A stretch of 64,000 nt of DNA from Phenylobacterium sp. (GCA_018001015.1 JAGNIV010000019.1:1-64000), one strand, 5' to 3'. Shown: positions 1-8,850, counted from the stretch's first letter. The notes: generated by a model from the letters alone, not told the origin. Translations and numbers: made by a program.

Positions 1-60
1 ACGTAGCCGGGAAATCTCGCACCGCTCCTCAAGGCTGAGCTGCTCGTAGAGCCGTCCCAT
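1..60 (-). CDS. IS30-family transposase, N-terminal fragment (runs off window)
   Basis: Only the first 20 codons are inside the window, reading MGRLYEQLSLEERCEISRLR on the minus strand from an ATG at 60-58. The 'LSLEERCEI' pattern is the first helix of the N-terminal helix-turn-helix typical of IS30 transposases (compare 'LTLEERYQI'). The catalytic DDE domain would lie to the left of position 1. Integrity cannot be judged from this fragment. Confidence 0.6.
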   Translation of the reverse strand, partial: MGRLYEQLSLEERCEISRLR

Positions 61-110
61 GACAACACCTCCGCCAACGCAAGGTGTTGCACTTCGTTTG
101 AGAACTCAGG
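1..110 (-). mobile_element. edge of an IS30-type insertion sequence
   Basis: The start of a transposase gene (1-60, minus) lies beside an AT-richer terminal region. Positions 63-70 (CAACACCT) and 82-89 (AGGTGTTG) form an inverted repeat, and the string at 82-108 beginning AGGTGTTGCACTTCG looks like the outer end of an IS30-family element. The rest of the element is outside the window, so the opposite terminal repeat and target duplication cannot be seen. The right boundary near 110 is an estimate. Confidence 0.5.
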
Positions 111-189
111 GGACCCAGATTCATCCGGAGCGCCTGACGGTCATCCGAAATCCGAGCCTCGGATCGCCTTGGAAAGCTCATGACTTCAC

Positions 190-219
190 CTGGATCCCGG
201 CCTTCGCCGGGACGAGCGG
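190..219. repeat. REP-like palindromic intergenic repeat, copy 1
   Basis: A 30-bp sequence starting CTGGATCCCGG and centred on the palindrome TCCCGGCCTTCGCCGGGA. An identical 30-bp copy is at 2086-2115 and an interrupted inverted copy at 1961-2020. Such 'TCCCGGCGAAGGCCGGGA' elements are common between genes in alphaproteobacteria. This copy lies between the IS edge and the TraB/GumN gene. Confidence 0.7.
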
Positions 220-278
220 AAGGTTGGGTTGATCAGCGAGCCATTCCACTGCGCCTGAAAGCCCCCTAGATTCCGCGC

Positions 279-1139
279 ATGTTCAAGCTTGGCCTCATCA
301 CCCTGGCGGCGCTCCTGGTCGCCGGCCCCGCCCTGGCCAAGCCGCCGGTCTGGATCGTGCGCGACGCCGATTCCGAGATGGTGATCTTCGGGTCGGTTCA
401 CGTCCTGCCGCCTGGCCTGGACTGGCGGCCCGCCGAGCTGGACGCGGCCCTGAGCGCGGCCGAGGACCTGTGGTTCGAATTGCCCATGGGCCAGGCCACG
501 GAGACCGAGATCGCGGGCCTGGCGGCGTCCAAGGGCGTCCTGCCCAACGACCAGACGCTGAGCGCCCTGCTCTCGCCGGCCGGCGGCGAGGCGCTGGCCA
601 AGGCCGGCCAGAGATACGGCCTGACCCCCGGCTTCCTGGACCGGCTGGAGCCCTGGTTCGCCGAGGTGGCCCTGGCCGGAGCCGAGTTCCGCGCCAAGGG
701 GGCCAATACGGACTCCGGCGTGGAGAAGTCCGTCAACGCCACCGCGCCGGCCACCGCCCGGCGCATGGCCTTCGAGACGCCCGCCCAGCAGATCGCCCTC
801 TTCGACGAGGCGCCGGTGGCCGCCCAGGTCGCCTCCCTGGAGGAAAGCCTGGCGCAGATGGACTCAGATCCCGACGCCTATGACCGGCTGATCGCCGCCT
901 GGATGACCGCCGACACCGCCGCCCTGGTCAAGGACGCCCTGACCCCGCTGAAGACCGCCTCGCCGGTGCTCTATGCCCGGCTGGTGAGCGACCGGAACGC
1001 GGCCTGGACCCGGACCCTCGACCAGCGCCTGAAGGGCAAGGGCCGCACGGTCGTGGTGGTGGGGGTCGGCCATCTGCTGACCGCCGATGGGGCCCCGGCC
1101 CGGCTGCGGGCGCTTGGCTATTCCGTCGAGGGGCCGTAA
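279..1139 (+). CDS. TraB/GumN family protein (exported)
   Basis: A 286-residue protein with an N-terminal signal peptide (hydrophobic residues 3-18, AxA-like end near residue 20). It carries the two hallmark segments of the TraB/PrgY/GumN (TIKI-like) fold: GSVH at residues 38-41 and GVGH at 262-265, whose histidines are expected to bind metal. Related eukaryotic TIKI proteins are metalloproteases; the bacterial members are poorly characterised, so the activity here is unproven. It should act in the periplasm or at the outer face. The next gene starts 31 nt downstream on the same strand, so they may be co-transcribed. Confidence 0.85.
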   Translation: MFKLGLITLAALLVAGPALAKPPVWIVRDADSEMVIFGSVHVLPPGLDWRPAELDAALSAAEDLWFELPMGQATETEIAGLAASKGVLPNDQTLSALLSPAGGEALAKAGQRYGLTPGFLDRLEPWFAEVALAGAEFRAKGANTDSGVEKSVNATAPATARRMAFETPAQQIALFDEAPVAAQVASLEESLAQMDSDPDAYDRLIAAWMTADTAALVKDALTPLKTASPVLYARLVSDRNAAWTRTLDQRLKGKGRTVVVVGVGHLLTADGAPARLRALGYSVEGP

Positions 1140-1170
1140 TCCGGCTCTCTACACGCAACAGGAGCCGGCC

Positions 1171-1947
1171 ATGGCCTATGAGACCCTGATCGTCGAGACC
1201 ACGGACGCCGTCACCCTGATCCGCCTGAACCGGCCCGAGGCGCTGAACGCCCTGAACAGCCAGCTGCTCGGCGAGCTATCGGCCGCGCTGGACGCCGCCG
1301 AGGCCGACGATGGGGTGCGTTGCCTGGTGCTGACGGGCTCCGAGCGCGCCTTCGCCGCCGGCGCCGACATCAAGGAGATGTCGGACAAGACCTACGCCCA
1401 GATGTTCACCTCCGACTTCTTCGGCGCCTTCGCCCGGCGGATGGAGCAGTTCCGCAAGCCGGTGATCGCCGCGGTGGCGGGCTATGCCCTGGGCGGCGGC
1501 TGCGAGCTGGCCATGCTCTGCGACTTCATCATCGCCGCCGAGACCGCCAAGTTCGGTCAGCCGGAGATCAATCTCGGCGTCGCGCCCGGCATCGGCGGCA
1601 CCCAGCGCCTCACCCGCTTCGTCGGCAAGTCCAAGGCCATGGACATGATCCTGACCGCCCGGATGATGGACGCCGCAGAAGCCGAGCGCTCGGGCCTGGT
1701 CTCCCGCGTGGTGGCCCCCGACAAGCTGATCGAGGAGGCCATGGCCGCGGCCGCCAAGATCGCCGGCCAATCGCCCCTGGCGGTGATGATGAACAAGGAA
1801 CTGGTGGAGGCGGCCTACGAGACCACGCTCGCCACCGGCGTGGCCCTGGAGCGGCGCCTGTTCCACTCGCTGTTCGCCTTCGACGACCAGAAGGAGGGCA
1901 TGGCCGCCTTCATCGACAAGCGGAAGCCCAGTTTCAAGGGTTCCTGA
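1171..1947 (+). CDS. enoyl-CoA hydratase (short-chain crotonase)
   Basis: A 258-residue crotonase-family protein that hydrates trans-2-enoyl-CoA in fatty acid or amino acid breakdown in the cytoplasm. Both catalytic glutamates are present, Glu112 in GGGCELA and Glu132 in GQPEINLG, and the oxyanion-hole segment AAGADIKEM is at residues 62-70. The ATG at 1171 is chosen because it is preceded by GGAG and gives the family's normal N-terminus (MAYETLIVE); the reading frame stays open further upstream into the previous gene. A homologous gene lies close to rpsT-dnaA in Caulobacter as I remember it, supporting the chromosomal assignment. Confidence 0.92.
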   Translation: MAYETLIVETTDAVTLIRLNRPEALNALNSQLLGELSAALDAAEADDGVRCLVLTGSERAFAAGADIKEMSDKTYAQMFTSDFFGAFARRMEQFRKPVIAAVAGYALGGGCELAMLCDFIIAAETAKFGQPEINLGVAPGIGGTQRLTRFVGKSKAMDMILTARMMDAAEAERSGLVSRVVAPDKLIEEAMAAAAKIAGQSPLAVMMNKELVEAAYETTLATGVALERRLFHSLFAFDDQKEGMAAFIDKRKPSFKGS

Positions 1948-1960
1948 GCCTTAAACCCGC

Positions 1961-2020
1961 TCATCCCGGCGACCGAGCTTCGGCGGCGCGAATCAGCCAA
2001 GGCCGGGATCCAGGTGAAGC
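1961..2020. repeat. REP-like palindromic repeat, inverted and interrupted copy
   Basis: This begins TCATCCCGGCGA and resumes after about 27 bp as AGGCCGGGATCCAGGTGAAG, which is the reverse complement of the sequence at 183-204. Together with the direct copy at 2086-2115 it forms an inverted pair in the 176-bp gap between the enoyl-CoA hydratase and the SGNH hydrolase genes. Confidence 0.6.
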
Positions 2021-2085
2021 CCACCCCCGCTTCAGATAAGGCGACGGCCGAAATGATGGATCATCACCCCCCGCCCGGGATGAAT

Positions 2086-2115
2086 CTGGATCCCGGCCTT
2101 CGCCGGGACGAGCGG
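2086..2115. repeat. REP-like palindromic intergenic repeat, copy 2
   Basis: Identical over 30 bp to 190-219. It ends 8 bp before the ATG of the SGNH hydrolase gene, so it occupies the position where a promoter or ribosome binding site would be expected. Confidence 0.7.
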
Positions 2116-2123
2116 CCTTTCAA

Positions 2124-2708
2124 ATGAGGCTGATCGCGTTTGGCGAGTCATTCGTCGTCGGGGCCGGGGATCCGGACCATCTGGGCTGGGTGGGCCGAGC
2201 GATCGCCGGGCGTCGCGAGATCAGCCTCTATAACCTGGGCATCCGACGCGAGGCCTCCGACCAGCTTGCCCTTCGCTGGGAGGCCGAGGCCCGCCTGCGG
2301 CTGGTGGACTATGAGCCCATGCGGATCGTCTTCTCCTTCGGCTGCAACGACAGCCATCTGGTGGACGGCGCCCCCCGGGTGGCGGTGGCCCAGACCTTGA
2401 AGAATGCGCGCGCCATGCTGACCGGGGCTCGGGCCCTGGCGCCGGTGCTGATGGTCGGTCCGCCGCCGGTGGCCGATCCCGGGGTCTGCGCCCGCACAGA
2501 GGCGCTGAACGCCGCCCTGCTGGCGCTGTGCGCCCGGCTGCAGATCCCCTTCATCGATGTCTTCCGGCCGTTGGTGGCCGGGGCCTTGTGGCAGGCCGAA
2601 GCGGCCGCTTGGGACGGGGCGCACCCCGGCGCAGCGGGCTACCAGCAGATGGCCGACCTGGTATCCGCCCACCCGGCCTGGCGGCGCTTCACAGAGCTCG
2701 CGGAATAG
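2124..2708 (+). CDS. SGNH/GDSL-type hydrolase
   Basis: A 194-residue single-domain SGNH hydrolase, likely an esterase or lysophospholipase-type enzyme of unknown substrate. The four blocks are visible: nucleophile Ser9 in FGESF, Gly in block II (NLGIRREAS), Asn in block III (GCNDSH) and the D164-x2-H167 pair in DGAHPG. Block I reads GES where most family members have GDS. No signal peptide is seen, so a cytoplasmic location is expected. No strong Shine-Dalgarno precedes the ATG; the palindromic repeat abuts it. Confidence 0.85.
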   Translation: MRLIAFGESFVVGAGDPDHLGWVGRAIAGRREISLYNLGIRREASDQLALRWEAEARLRLVDYEPMRIVFSFGCNDSHLVDGAPRVAVAQTLKNARAMLTGARALAPVLMVGPPPVADPGVCARTEALNAALLALCARLQIPFIDVFRPLVAGALWQAEAAAWDGAHPGAAGYQQMADLVSAHPAWRRFTELAE

Positions 2709-2812
2709 CGTCCGAGCCGGATTGACCCGCAAGGAACCTTCCCGTATATCCGCGCCTCCAATTTACCCGCCCGAGCGCAGGTTCGGGCGCGATCCGTTTT
2801 GAGAGCTGAAGC

Positions 2813-3082
2813 ATGGCCAACACGCCTGGCGCCAAGAAGGCCGTTCGCAAGATCGAACGCCGCACCGAAGTCAACAAGGCCCGCCGCTCGCGCGTCCGGA
2901 CCTATCTGCGCAAGTTCGAAGAGGCCCTGACCTCCGGCGACGCGGCGGCCGCCAAGGCCGCCTTCGTGGAGGCCCAGTCGGAACTGATGCGGGCCGTCAC
3001 CAAGGGCGTCGTCCACAAGAACACCGGCTCGCGGAAAGTGTCCCGCCTGGCCGCTCAACTCAAGAAGATGGCCGCTGCCTAA
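2813..3082 (+). CDS. rpsT: 30S ribosomal protein S20
   Basis: An 89-residue basic protein starting [13 protein letters not shown] with the helical pattern of S20, a primary 16S rRNA binder in small-subunit assembly. Length matches the family. The residues [19 protein letters not shown] and [12 protein letters not shown] are characteristic. It is followed by an intrinsic terminator at 3144-3176 and then by dnaA, the same arrangement as in Caulobacter. Confidence 0.97.
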   Translation: MANTPGAKKAVRKIERRTEVNKARRSRVRTYLRKFEEALTSGDAAAAKAAFVEAQSELMRAVTKGVVHKNTGSRKVSRLAAQLKKMAAA

Positions 3083-3143
3083 GGCTGCGGCGCCAGGCGT
3101 CTAGCCTGGCCGCTAAACATCTGAAATATATCGATATTCTGAC

Positions 3144-3176
3144 ACACCCGCTGGTCGAAAGACCGGCGGGTGTTTT
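3144..3176 (+). terminator. intrinsic terminator of rpsT
   Basis: A 13-bp stem (ACACCCGCTGGTC at 3144-3156, GACCGGCGGGTGT at 3161-3173, one G-T pair) with a GAAA loop, followed by a T run. Confidence 0.9.
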
Positions 3177-3211
3177 CGTGCGCTGCAGCATTTCATCCCC
3201 ACCCCTGCGAC

Positions 3212-3402
3212 GAATCTTCTCAGTTAACGGAAGGTCGAAATCCGGATTCCCTTGCCGCGCGAGGGGTCGATTTGAGTCAACGAAAATATCGACTTGAGCT
3301 GCGAAGAATCTGCGTTGACCCCCCCGGCTCCCTGACTAGTGTTCAGGTCTTAAGCGCGTTCTTCCATCCCATCTCGGATGAAAAACAGCGGCGGGAGGAG
3401 TC
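3212..3402. promoter_or_regulatory. cluster of five GANTC methylation sites upstream of dnaA
   Basis: GANTC motifs, the target of the cell-cycle methyltransferase CcrM in Caulobacterales, occur at 3212, 3245, 3274, 3306 and 3398. That is about one per 40 bp, against roughly one per 300 bp expected for this base composition. In C. crescentus, dnaA transcription depends on the methylation state of GANTC sites; a similar role here is inferred. The 411-nt rpsT-dnaA gap otherwise holds the rpsT terminator and a promoter candidate. Confidence 0.65.
3315..3342 (+). promoter_or_regulatory. candidate sigma-73-type promoter of dnaA
   Basis: TTGACCC (3315-3321) is separated by 13 nt from ACTAGTGT (3335-3342), a partial match to the Caulobacter vegetative consensus TTGACGS-N10-14-GCTANAWC. 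Transcription from here would give a leader of roughly 140 nt before the dnaA start, comparable to the long dnaA leader known in C. crescentus. Confidence 0.45.
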
Positions 3403-3493
3403 TATCTTCTCGCCGGCTAAGGACTTGTGTTTGTTGAACAAAGATCCGGTAAGGCGCGGGGCCTCAGACCGGGCGGGCAGGTGATGGTTGGCG

Positions 3494-4945
3494 ATGACGA
3501 TGACGACCGGGGGCATTGCGGGCAACTTGGCCGAGACGACGGCCGGCGCGATCTGGACGAAGACGTGCGTGGCGCTGAAGCGTGAGCTGGGCGAAGCCAC
3601 GTTTGGATCCTGGCTGGGCCAGGCGGCCCTGCGCGAGCGCGGCGAGGACGTGTGCCTTGTGGCCGCCACCGGCGTGGCGCGGGACTGGATCCGCCGACAT
3701 GCCTGGCGCCGTATCGGCGAGCTGTGGGCGCAGAATGACCCGATGGGTCGCGCCCTGGACCTGAAGTCGCGCATGGAATTCGACCAGGCCGCCCCGGCGG
3801 CGCCCATGGTCTCGGCCCCGGCCCCTGTGGCGGCTGTCGCCGTCGCGAGCACGGAAACCGGTGTCATTGAAATCGAGGTCGATCTCAGCCAGCCCCGGGT
3901 CGCGCGTCAGCAGGGCCTGCAGGACCGCTTCTCCTTCGACACCTTCGTCGCCGGCCCGGCCAATGAGTTCGCCTTCGCGGTCGCCCGTCGGGTGGCCTCG
4001 TGGGCGGACGGTCACTTCAACCCCGTGCTCTTCCACGGCCCCTACGGCTTCGGGAAGACCCACCTGCTGAACGCCATGGCCTGGGAGGCCATGCGGACGG
4101 CGCCGGGCAAGCGCGTGGTCTATCTGACCGCCGAGCGCTTCACCTCCACCTTCGTCAAGGCCGTGCAGGACCGCCAGACCGCGGCCTTCAAGGAAGAGCT
4201 GCGCAACGCCGATCTGCTGCTGATCGACGACGTGCAGTTCGTGGCCGGCAAGACCTCCACCCAGGAAGAACTGTTCCACACCCTGATGGCCCTGATCGAG
4301 GACGGCCGCCGCGTGGTGATGACCGCCGACCGCTCGCCGGCCGAACTCTCCGAGATGGAGCCGCGCCTGCGCAGCCATCTGCAGGCCGGCCTGGTCTGCG
4401 GCATCGAGCCCGCCGACCGCACCCTGCGGCTGGGCATCCTGGAGCGGAAGCTGGCCACCCTGGCCGGCCAGGGCCGCTTCGTGCCCTCGGCCAAGGCCGA
4501 GGTGCTGGAATTCCTCGCCGACCGCTTCACCGACAGCGTGCGCGAGCTGGAGGGGGCCCTGAACACCCTCGTGGCCCGGGTCGGGGGTGAAGTCGCCCGC
4601 CTGTCCCTGGACGAGGCCCAGGCCATCCTGCGCCCCAACCTCTCCTGCACCGAGAAGCGGGTGACGGTGGACCAGATCCAAAAGGCCGTGGCCGAGCACT
4701 ATGGCCTCAAGCAGGCCGACATGATTTCCGAGCGCCGCGCCCGCGCGGTCGCCCGGCCCCGCCAGGCGGCCATGTGGATCGCCAAGCAGATCACCACCCG
4801 CTCCCTGCCGGACATCGGCCGGCGGTTCGGCGGTCGCGACCACACCACCGTGCTGCACGCCGTGCGCCGCATCGAGGCCCTGAAGGCCGACGATCCCGTG
4901 TTGGCCCGCGATCTCGACACCCTGCTGCGCAAGCTGCGCAGCTAG
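3494..4945 (+). CDS. dnaA: chromosomal replication initiator protein DnaA
   Basis: About 483 residues, the ATP-dependent initiator that binds DnaA boxes and opens the origin. Domain I is at residues 10-90, a variable A/P/V-rich linker follows, then the AAA+ domain with Walker A GPYGFGKTH (from about residue 182) and Walker B LLLIDDVQF (about 240). The C-terminal DNA-binding domain carries the DnaA signature RRFGGRDHTTVLHA. The start is uncertain: ATG at 3494 gives MTMTTGG, like Caulobacter (MTMKGG), but an in-frame TTG at 3488 (better spaced from GGGCAGG) and an ATG at 3500 are alternatives. The long leader and GANTC cluster suggest cell-cycle control. A terminator follows at 4976. Confidence 0.96.
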   Translation: MTMTTGGIAGNLAETTAGAIWTKTCVALKRELGEATFGSWLGQAALRERGEDVCLVAATGVARDWIRRHAWRRIGELWAQNDPMGRALDLKSRMEFDQAAPAAPMVSAPAPVAAVAVASTETGVIEIEVDLSQPRVARQQGLQDRFSFDTFVAGPANEFAFAVARRVASWADGHFNPVLFHGPYGFGKTHLLNAMAWEAMRTAPGKRVVYLTAERFTSTFVKAVQDRQTAAFKEELRNADLLLIDDVQFVAGKTSTQEELFHTLMALIEDGRRVVMTADRSPAELSEMEPRLRSHLQAGLVCGIEPADRTLRLGILERKLATLAGQGRFVPSAKAEVLEFLADRFTDSVRELEGALNTLVARVGGEVARLSLDEAQAILRPNLSCTEKRVTVDQIQKAVAEHYGLKQADMISERRARAVARPRQAAMWIAKQITTRSLPDIGRRFGGRDHTTVLHAVRRIEALKADDPVLARDLDTLLRKLRS

Positions 4946-4975
4946 GCTTCATCCTTCCAATCAGAGATTGAAACG

Positions 4976-5009
4976 AAGGCCCGCCACCCCCGGCGGGCCT
5001 TTCGCTTTT
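4976..5009 (+). terminator. intrinsic terminator of dnaA
   Basis: Perfect 10-bp stem AAGGCCCGCC (4976-4985) / GGCGGGCCTT (4992-5001), followed by TTTCGCTTTT. Confidence 0.85.
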
Positions 5010-5012
5010 GGG

Positions 5013-5174
5013 GATCCTCCCCCAGGCGCGTCGCGCCGATGTGGGGGAGGTGGGCCGGACCGCAGGTCCGGGTCGGAGGGGGATCAACGTAGTTGACCTC
5101 TTCGTCCGTAAAACAAGAGTCAAAGTCCCCCTCACCCGGCCTTCGGCCGGGAGCTCCCCCAGCGGGGGAGCATC
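5013..5174. repeat. 162-bp inverted-repeat element (MITE- or BIME-like)
   Basis: The ends are an inverted repeat, GATCCTCCCCC at 5013-5023 and GGGGGAGCATC at 5164-5174, with one mismatch. The halves mirror each other: each has a C/G-run hairpin at the tip (5018-5048 left, 5154-5170 right), then a CCGGACC or CCGGCC palindrome, a GGAGGGGG or CCCCCTC run, and a GTTGAC/GTCAA segment near the middle. There is no room for a gene, so it would be non-autonomous. It fills the gap between dnaA and the pnp terminator. Confidence 0.65.
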
Positions 5175-5181
5175 TACGCCC

Positions 5182-5216
5182 AAAGAAAAAGGGCGGCCGC
5201 ATCGCTGCGGCCGCCC
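5182..5216 (-). terminator. intrinsic terminator of pnp
   Basis: Perfect 11-bp stem (GGGCGGCCGCA at 5191-5201, TGCGGCCGCCC at 5206-5216), followed on the minus strand by TTTTTCTTT (5190-5182). Confidence 0.9.
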
Positions 5217-5245
5217 CTTCGATAGGTTCAGAAGCTTAGTGGCGC

Positions 5246-7378
5246 CTACGCGTCTTCGCCCTGCTTGGCCGAGAGGTCTTCGCCGGTTTCCTGGTCGACG
5301 ACCTTCATGGACAGGCGGGTCTTGCCGCGATCGTCGAAGCCCAGGAGCTTGACCTTCACGGTCTGGCCCTCGGTCAGGACGTCGGAGACCTTGGCGACGC
5401 GGTCGCTGGAGATCTGGCTGACGTGAACCAGGCCGTCCTTGGCGCCGAAGAAGTTCACGAAGGCGCCGAAGTCGACGATCTTCACGACCTTGCCGGTGTA
5501 GATGGCGTTCAGCTCGGGCTCGGAGACGATCGACTTGATCCACTCCTTGGCGGCGTCGATCTTGGTCTGGTCGGAGGCCGAGACCTTGATGGTGCCGTCG
5601 TCCTCGATGTCCACCTTGGCGCCGGTCTTTTCCACGATTTCGCGGATGACCTTGCCGCCCGTCCCGATCACTTCACGGATCTTGTCGACCGGGACCTTCA
5701 TGGTCTCGATCTTCGGGGCGAACTCGCCGAGTTCCTGACGCGGGGCTTCCATGGCCTTGGCCATCTCGGCGAGGATGTGCTTGCGGCCACCCTTCGCCTG
5801 CTCCAGCGCCTGCTTCATGATCGCCTCGGTGATGCCGGCGATCTTGATGTCCATCTGCAGGGAGGTGATGCCGTCCTCGGTGCCGGCGACCTTGAAGTCC
5901 ATGTCGCCGAGGTGGTCTTCGTCACCCAGGATGTCCGACAGGACCGCGAAGCCATCCGATTCCAGGATCAGGCCCATGGCGATGCCGGAGACCGGCTTCT
6001 TCAGGGGCACGCCCGCATCCATCAGGGCCAGCGACGAGCCGCAGACCGAGGCCATCGAGGACGAGCCGTTGGACTCGGTGATCTCGGAGACCAGGCGGAT
6101 GGTGTAGGGGAAGTCTTCCTGCTTGGGCAGCATCGGACGGATGGCGCGCCAGGCGAGCTTGCCGTGGCCGACTTCACGACGGCCAGGGGCCCCCATGCGG
6201 CCGGTTTCCCCGACCGAGAAGGGGGGGAAGTTATAGTGCAGCATGAACTTCTCGTAGTACTTGCCTTCGAGAGCGTCGATCAGCTGCTCGTCATCGCCGG
6301 TCCCGAGGGTGGCGACGACCAGGGCCTGGGTTTCACCGCGGGTGAACAGGGCCGAGCCGTGGGCGCGGGGCAGGACGCCCACTTCCGAGACGATCTGGCG
6401 GACCTTGTCGACGGTGCGGCCGTCGATGCGGATGCCGGTGTCGAGGATGTTGCGACGCACGACGTCGGCTTCCAGCTCCTTGAACACGCCGCCGAGCTTG
6501 TCGGGGCCGATGCCGGCGGGATTGGTGTCGGACTTGCCGAACTTTTCCGTCGCCTTGGCCTTGGCCTTGCCGACCGCGTCCTGGCGTTCGCCCTTGGCCA
6601 CGATCTTGTAGGCGGCGGCCAGGTCCTTGCCGATCAGCTTCTTCACGTCGGCCTTGATGGCGTCGGTGTCGTCGGGGGTGAAGTCGAAGGGCTCCTTGGC
6701 GGAGTGCTCGGCCAGTTCGATGATCGCGTCGATCACCGGCTGGATGCCGGCGTGGGCGAACATGACGCCCTTCAGCACTTCGTCTTCGCTGAGCTCCTGG
6801 ATCTCGGACTCAACCATCATGACGGCTTCGTTGGTCGAGGCGACCACGAGGTCCATCGCCGATTCCTTCATCTCGTCGAGAGTCGGGTTGAGGATGTACT
6901 CGCCGCCCACGTAACCCACGCGGGCCGCGCCGATCGGGCCCATGAAGGGCGCGCCGGAGATCACCAGGGCGGCCGAGGCGGCCACCAGGGCGACGATGTC
7001 GGGATCGTTCTCCAGGTCGTGGGCCAGCACGGTGCAGACCACCTGGACTTCATTCTTGAAGCCCTTGACGAACAGCGGGCGGATCGGACGGTCGATCAGG
7101 CGGCTGGTCAGGGTTTCTTTTTGGCTGGGCGCGCCCTCGCGGCGGGGGAAGGAGCCCGGGATCTTGCCCGCGGCGTAGAACTTCTCCTGATAGTTCACGG
7201 TGAGCGGGAAGAAGTCCTGGCCCGGCTTGGCGCTCTTGGCGAAGACGGCGGTGGCCAGCACCATGGTCTCACCGTAGGTGGCCAGCACGGCGCCGTCGGC
7301 CTGGCGGGCCATGCGGCCGGTTTCCAGGGTCAGCGTCTTGCCGCCCCACTCGATGGTCTTGCGTTTGATATCGAACAT
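5246..7378 (-). CDS. pnp: polyribonucleotide nucleotidyltransferase (PNPase)
   Basis: A 710-residue PNPase, the phosphorolytic 3'-5' exoribonuclease of mRNA decay and degradosome-type complexes. Two RNase PH domains are present (about 10-230 and 320-550), the second including [20 protein letters not shown]. They are followed by a KH domain with [11 protein letters not shown] (about 560-620) and an S1 domain (about 625-695). The start [14 protein letters not shown] matches alphaproteobacterial PNPases. It lies downstream of rpsO, separated by a terminator-like hairpin, the arrangement in which PNPase autoregulates its own leader in E. coli. Confidence 0.97.
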   Translation of the reverse strand: MFDIKRKTIEWGGKTLTLETGRMARQADGAVLATYGETMVLATAVFAKSAKPGQDFFPLTVNYQEKFYAAGKIPGSFPRREGAPSQKETLTSRLIDRPIRPLFVKGFKNEVQVVCTVLAHDLENDPDIVALVAASAALVISGAPFMGPIGAARVGYVGGEYILNPTLDEMKESAMDLVVASTNEAVMMVESEIQELSEDEVLKGVMFAHAGIQPVIDAIIELAEHSAKEPFDFTPDDTDAIKADVKKLIGKDLAAAYKIVAKGERQDAVGKAKAKATEKFGKSDTNPAGIGPDKLGGVFKELEADVVRRNILDTGIRIDGRTVDKVRQIVSEVGVLPRAHGSALFTRGETQALVVATLGTGDDEQLIDALEGKYYEKFMLHYNFPPFSVGETGRMGAPGRREVGHGKLAWRAIRPMLPKQEDFPYTIRLVSEITESNGSSSMASVCGSSLALMDAGVPLKKPVSGIAMGLILESDGFAVLSDILGDEDHLGDMDFKVAGTEDGITSLQMDIKIAGITEAIMKQALEQAKGGRKHILAEMAKAMEAPRQELGEFAPKIETMKVPVDKIREVIGTGGKVIREIVEKTGAKVDIEDDGTIKVSASDQTKIDAAKEWIKSIVSEPELNAIYTGKVVKIVDFGAFVNFFGAKDGLVHVSQISSDRVAKVSDVLTEGQTVKVKLLGFDDRGKTRLSMKVVDQETGEDLSAKQGEDA

Positions 7379-7586
7379 TTTGCTTCTTTCTCATCCCGCG
7401 GGCGTATTCCCGGCGGGGGCGGACAGGGCGGGGGGTTCCCGAAATCCTCTCCAGTCAAACAGGCGGGGGTGAGGATCACTTTGGAACCCTCGGCGTGTTT
7501 GGGCGCCCGCCGAAAGGGGCGGCCCGGACCGCTTTTGATCCTCCGGCCTGTCGCGGAGGAAGCGGGAAATACAGAGAGCCTGATAC

Positions 7587-7611
7587 GCAAAGCCCCCGCT
7601 CTCGCGGGGGC
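7587..7611 (-). terminator. terminator-like hairpin between rpsO and pnp
   Basis: Stem GCCCCCGC (7592-7599) / GCGGGGGC (7604-7611) with a short T stretch on the minus strand. It follows rpsO directly. As in E. coli rpsO-pnp, it may terminate part of the transcripts and leave pnp under a separate promoter in the 245-nt gap 7379-7624; no clear promoter was recognised there. Confidence 0.7.
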
Positions 7612-7624
7612 GGGACTTGGTGTC

Positions 7625-7894
7625 CTAGCGGCGCAGACCCAGCTTCTCGATGATGGCCTGATAACGGCCGGTGTCGGTGGCCTTCAGGTGGTCGAGAAGT
7701 CGGCGGCGCTGGGAAACCATCTTCAGAAGGCCCCGGCGCGAGTGGTTGTCTTTCTTGTGCGTCTTGAAGTGCTCGGTCAGGTTCGCGATCCGCTCGGTGA
7801 GGATCGAGACCTGCACCTCGGCGCCACCCGTGTCCGCCTCGGAGCGGCCGTGGGTCTTGATGAGCTCGGCTTTACGTTCAATCGTAATCGACAT
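7625..7894 (-). CDS. rpsO: 30S ribosomal protein S15
   Basis: An 89-residue protein of the standard S15 length. It binds 16S rRNA helices 20-22 early in 30S assembly. Characteristic segments include [34 protein letters not shown] and the C-terminal [12 protein letters not shown]. The start codon is 4 nt beyond the truB stop, so translation is probably coupled to truB. Confidence 0.97.
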   Translation of the reverse strand: MSITIERKAELIKTHGRSEADTGGAEVQVSILTERIANLTEHFKTHKKDNHSRRGLLKMVSQRRRLLDHLKATDTGRYQAIIEKLGLRR

Positions 7895-7897
7895 CGG

Positions 7898-8842
7898 TTA
7901 GTCTCCGCTCTTTGACAGATGAAAGACTCGCGACGGCTCGAGCTTGCCGGCGCGCATCTCGCAGAGCGCCACCATCATGCCCTCCGATAAGACTGAAACG
8001 GTTCGAGAACCCAGTGTGAGCCGGGCTTTCAGGGCTTCAACCTGTCGGGGAACGAGAACGATGGGCCGTCCCTGCTTAAGTCTGAAGGCGTCTTCGGCGG
8101 TCACGGCCAGCTCCGGGATGTCGTCCAGGGCGGTCTCGACCGGAAGCAATGCCTCCAGATGGCCGGGCTTATGCCCCAAATCCTCAAGCAATTCCAGTGT
8201 TATCGCCCGGTCTTCGGAGAAGGCCCCGACCCGGGTGCGGCGCAGGGCGCTGACATGGCCGCAGGCCCCCAGCATATCGGCCAGATCGCGGACGATGGCG
8301 CGCACATAGGTGCCCTTGCCGCAGCTGACCTCGATCTCGACATGGTCGGCGTCAGGGGCGTCCACCACCCAGGCGGAATGGATGGTGACGATACGGGCCG
8401 CGAGCTCCACCTCCATGCCGGCGCGGGCGAGGTCATAGGCCCGCTCGCCGTCCACCTTGATGGCCGAGAAGATCGGCGGAACCTGGGAGATCTGGCCCAC
8501 AAAGGCCGGCAGCCGCGCCTCCACCTCGGCGACGGTGGGGCGCACGTCGGAGGTCGCCGTGGTCTCGCCCTCTCGGTCGAAGCTGGCGGTGGTGCGGCCC
8601 CATTCGATGACGAAGCGGTAGGTCTTGTCGGCGTCCATCAGGAAGGGGACGGTCTTGGTGGCTTCCCCGAGCGCGATGGGCAGGATGCCGGTGGCCAGGG
8701 GATCGAGGGTGCCGGCGTGGCCCGCCTTCTGGGCGTTGAACAGCCGCCGCACGCGGCCGACCGCGCTGGTGGAGGTCAGGTCATAGGGCTTGTCGAGGCA
8801 GATCCAGCCCGAGACCGGATCGCCCTTCTTGCGTCGCGCCAT
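7898..8842 (-). CDS. truB: tRNA pseudouridine(55) synthase TruB
   Basis: A 314-residue enzyme that makes the universal T-loop pseudouridine 55 in tRNA. The catalytic aspartate is Asp47 in [11 protein letters not shown], preceded by the KPYDLTS motif, and the KGTYVRAI motif lies in the second half. A PUA-like C-terminal part follows. It sits between rbfA (8-nt gap) and rpsO (3-nt gap) in a ribosome-biogenesis operon. Confidence 0.96.
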   Translation of the reverse strand: MARRKKGDPVSGWICLDKPYDLTSTSAVGRVRRLFNAQKAGHAGTLDPLATGILPIALGEATKTVPFLMDADKTYRFVIEWGRTTASFDREGETTATSDVRPTVAEVEARLPAFVGQISQVPPIFSAIKVDGERAYDLARAGMEVELAARIVTIHSAWVVDAPDADHVEIEVSCGKGTYVRAIVRDLADMLGACGHVSALRRTRVGAFSEDRAITLELLEDLGHKPGHLEALLPVETALDDIPELAVTAEDAFRLKQGRPIVLVPRQVEALKARLTLGSRTVSVLSEGMMVALCEMRAGKLEPSRVFHLSKSGD

Positions 8843-8850
8843 GGGAGTGA

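Noticed and set aside
3170..3484. 104-codon frame between rpsT and dnaA
   Set aside because: It lies across the rpsT terminator tail, the promoter candidate and the GANTC cluster. Codon use is unlike neighbours and no domain is seen; regulatory DNA is the better reading.
3180..3487. CtrA binding site (TTAA-N7-TTAA) or canonical DnaA boxes upstream of dnaA
   Set aside because: Single TTAA half-sites occur, but none has the correctly spaced partner, and no good match to TTATCCACA was found.
5423..7915. Long open frame opposite pnp and rpsO
   Set aside because: Antisense to two well supported genes, with low-complexity composition and no motif.
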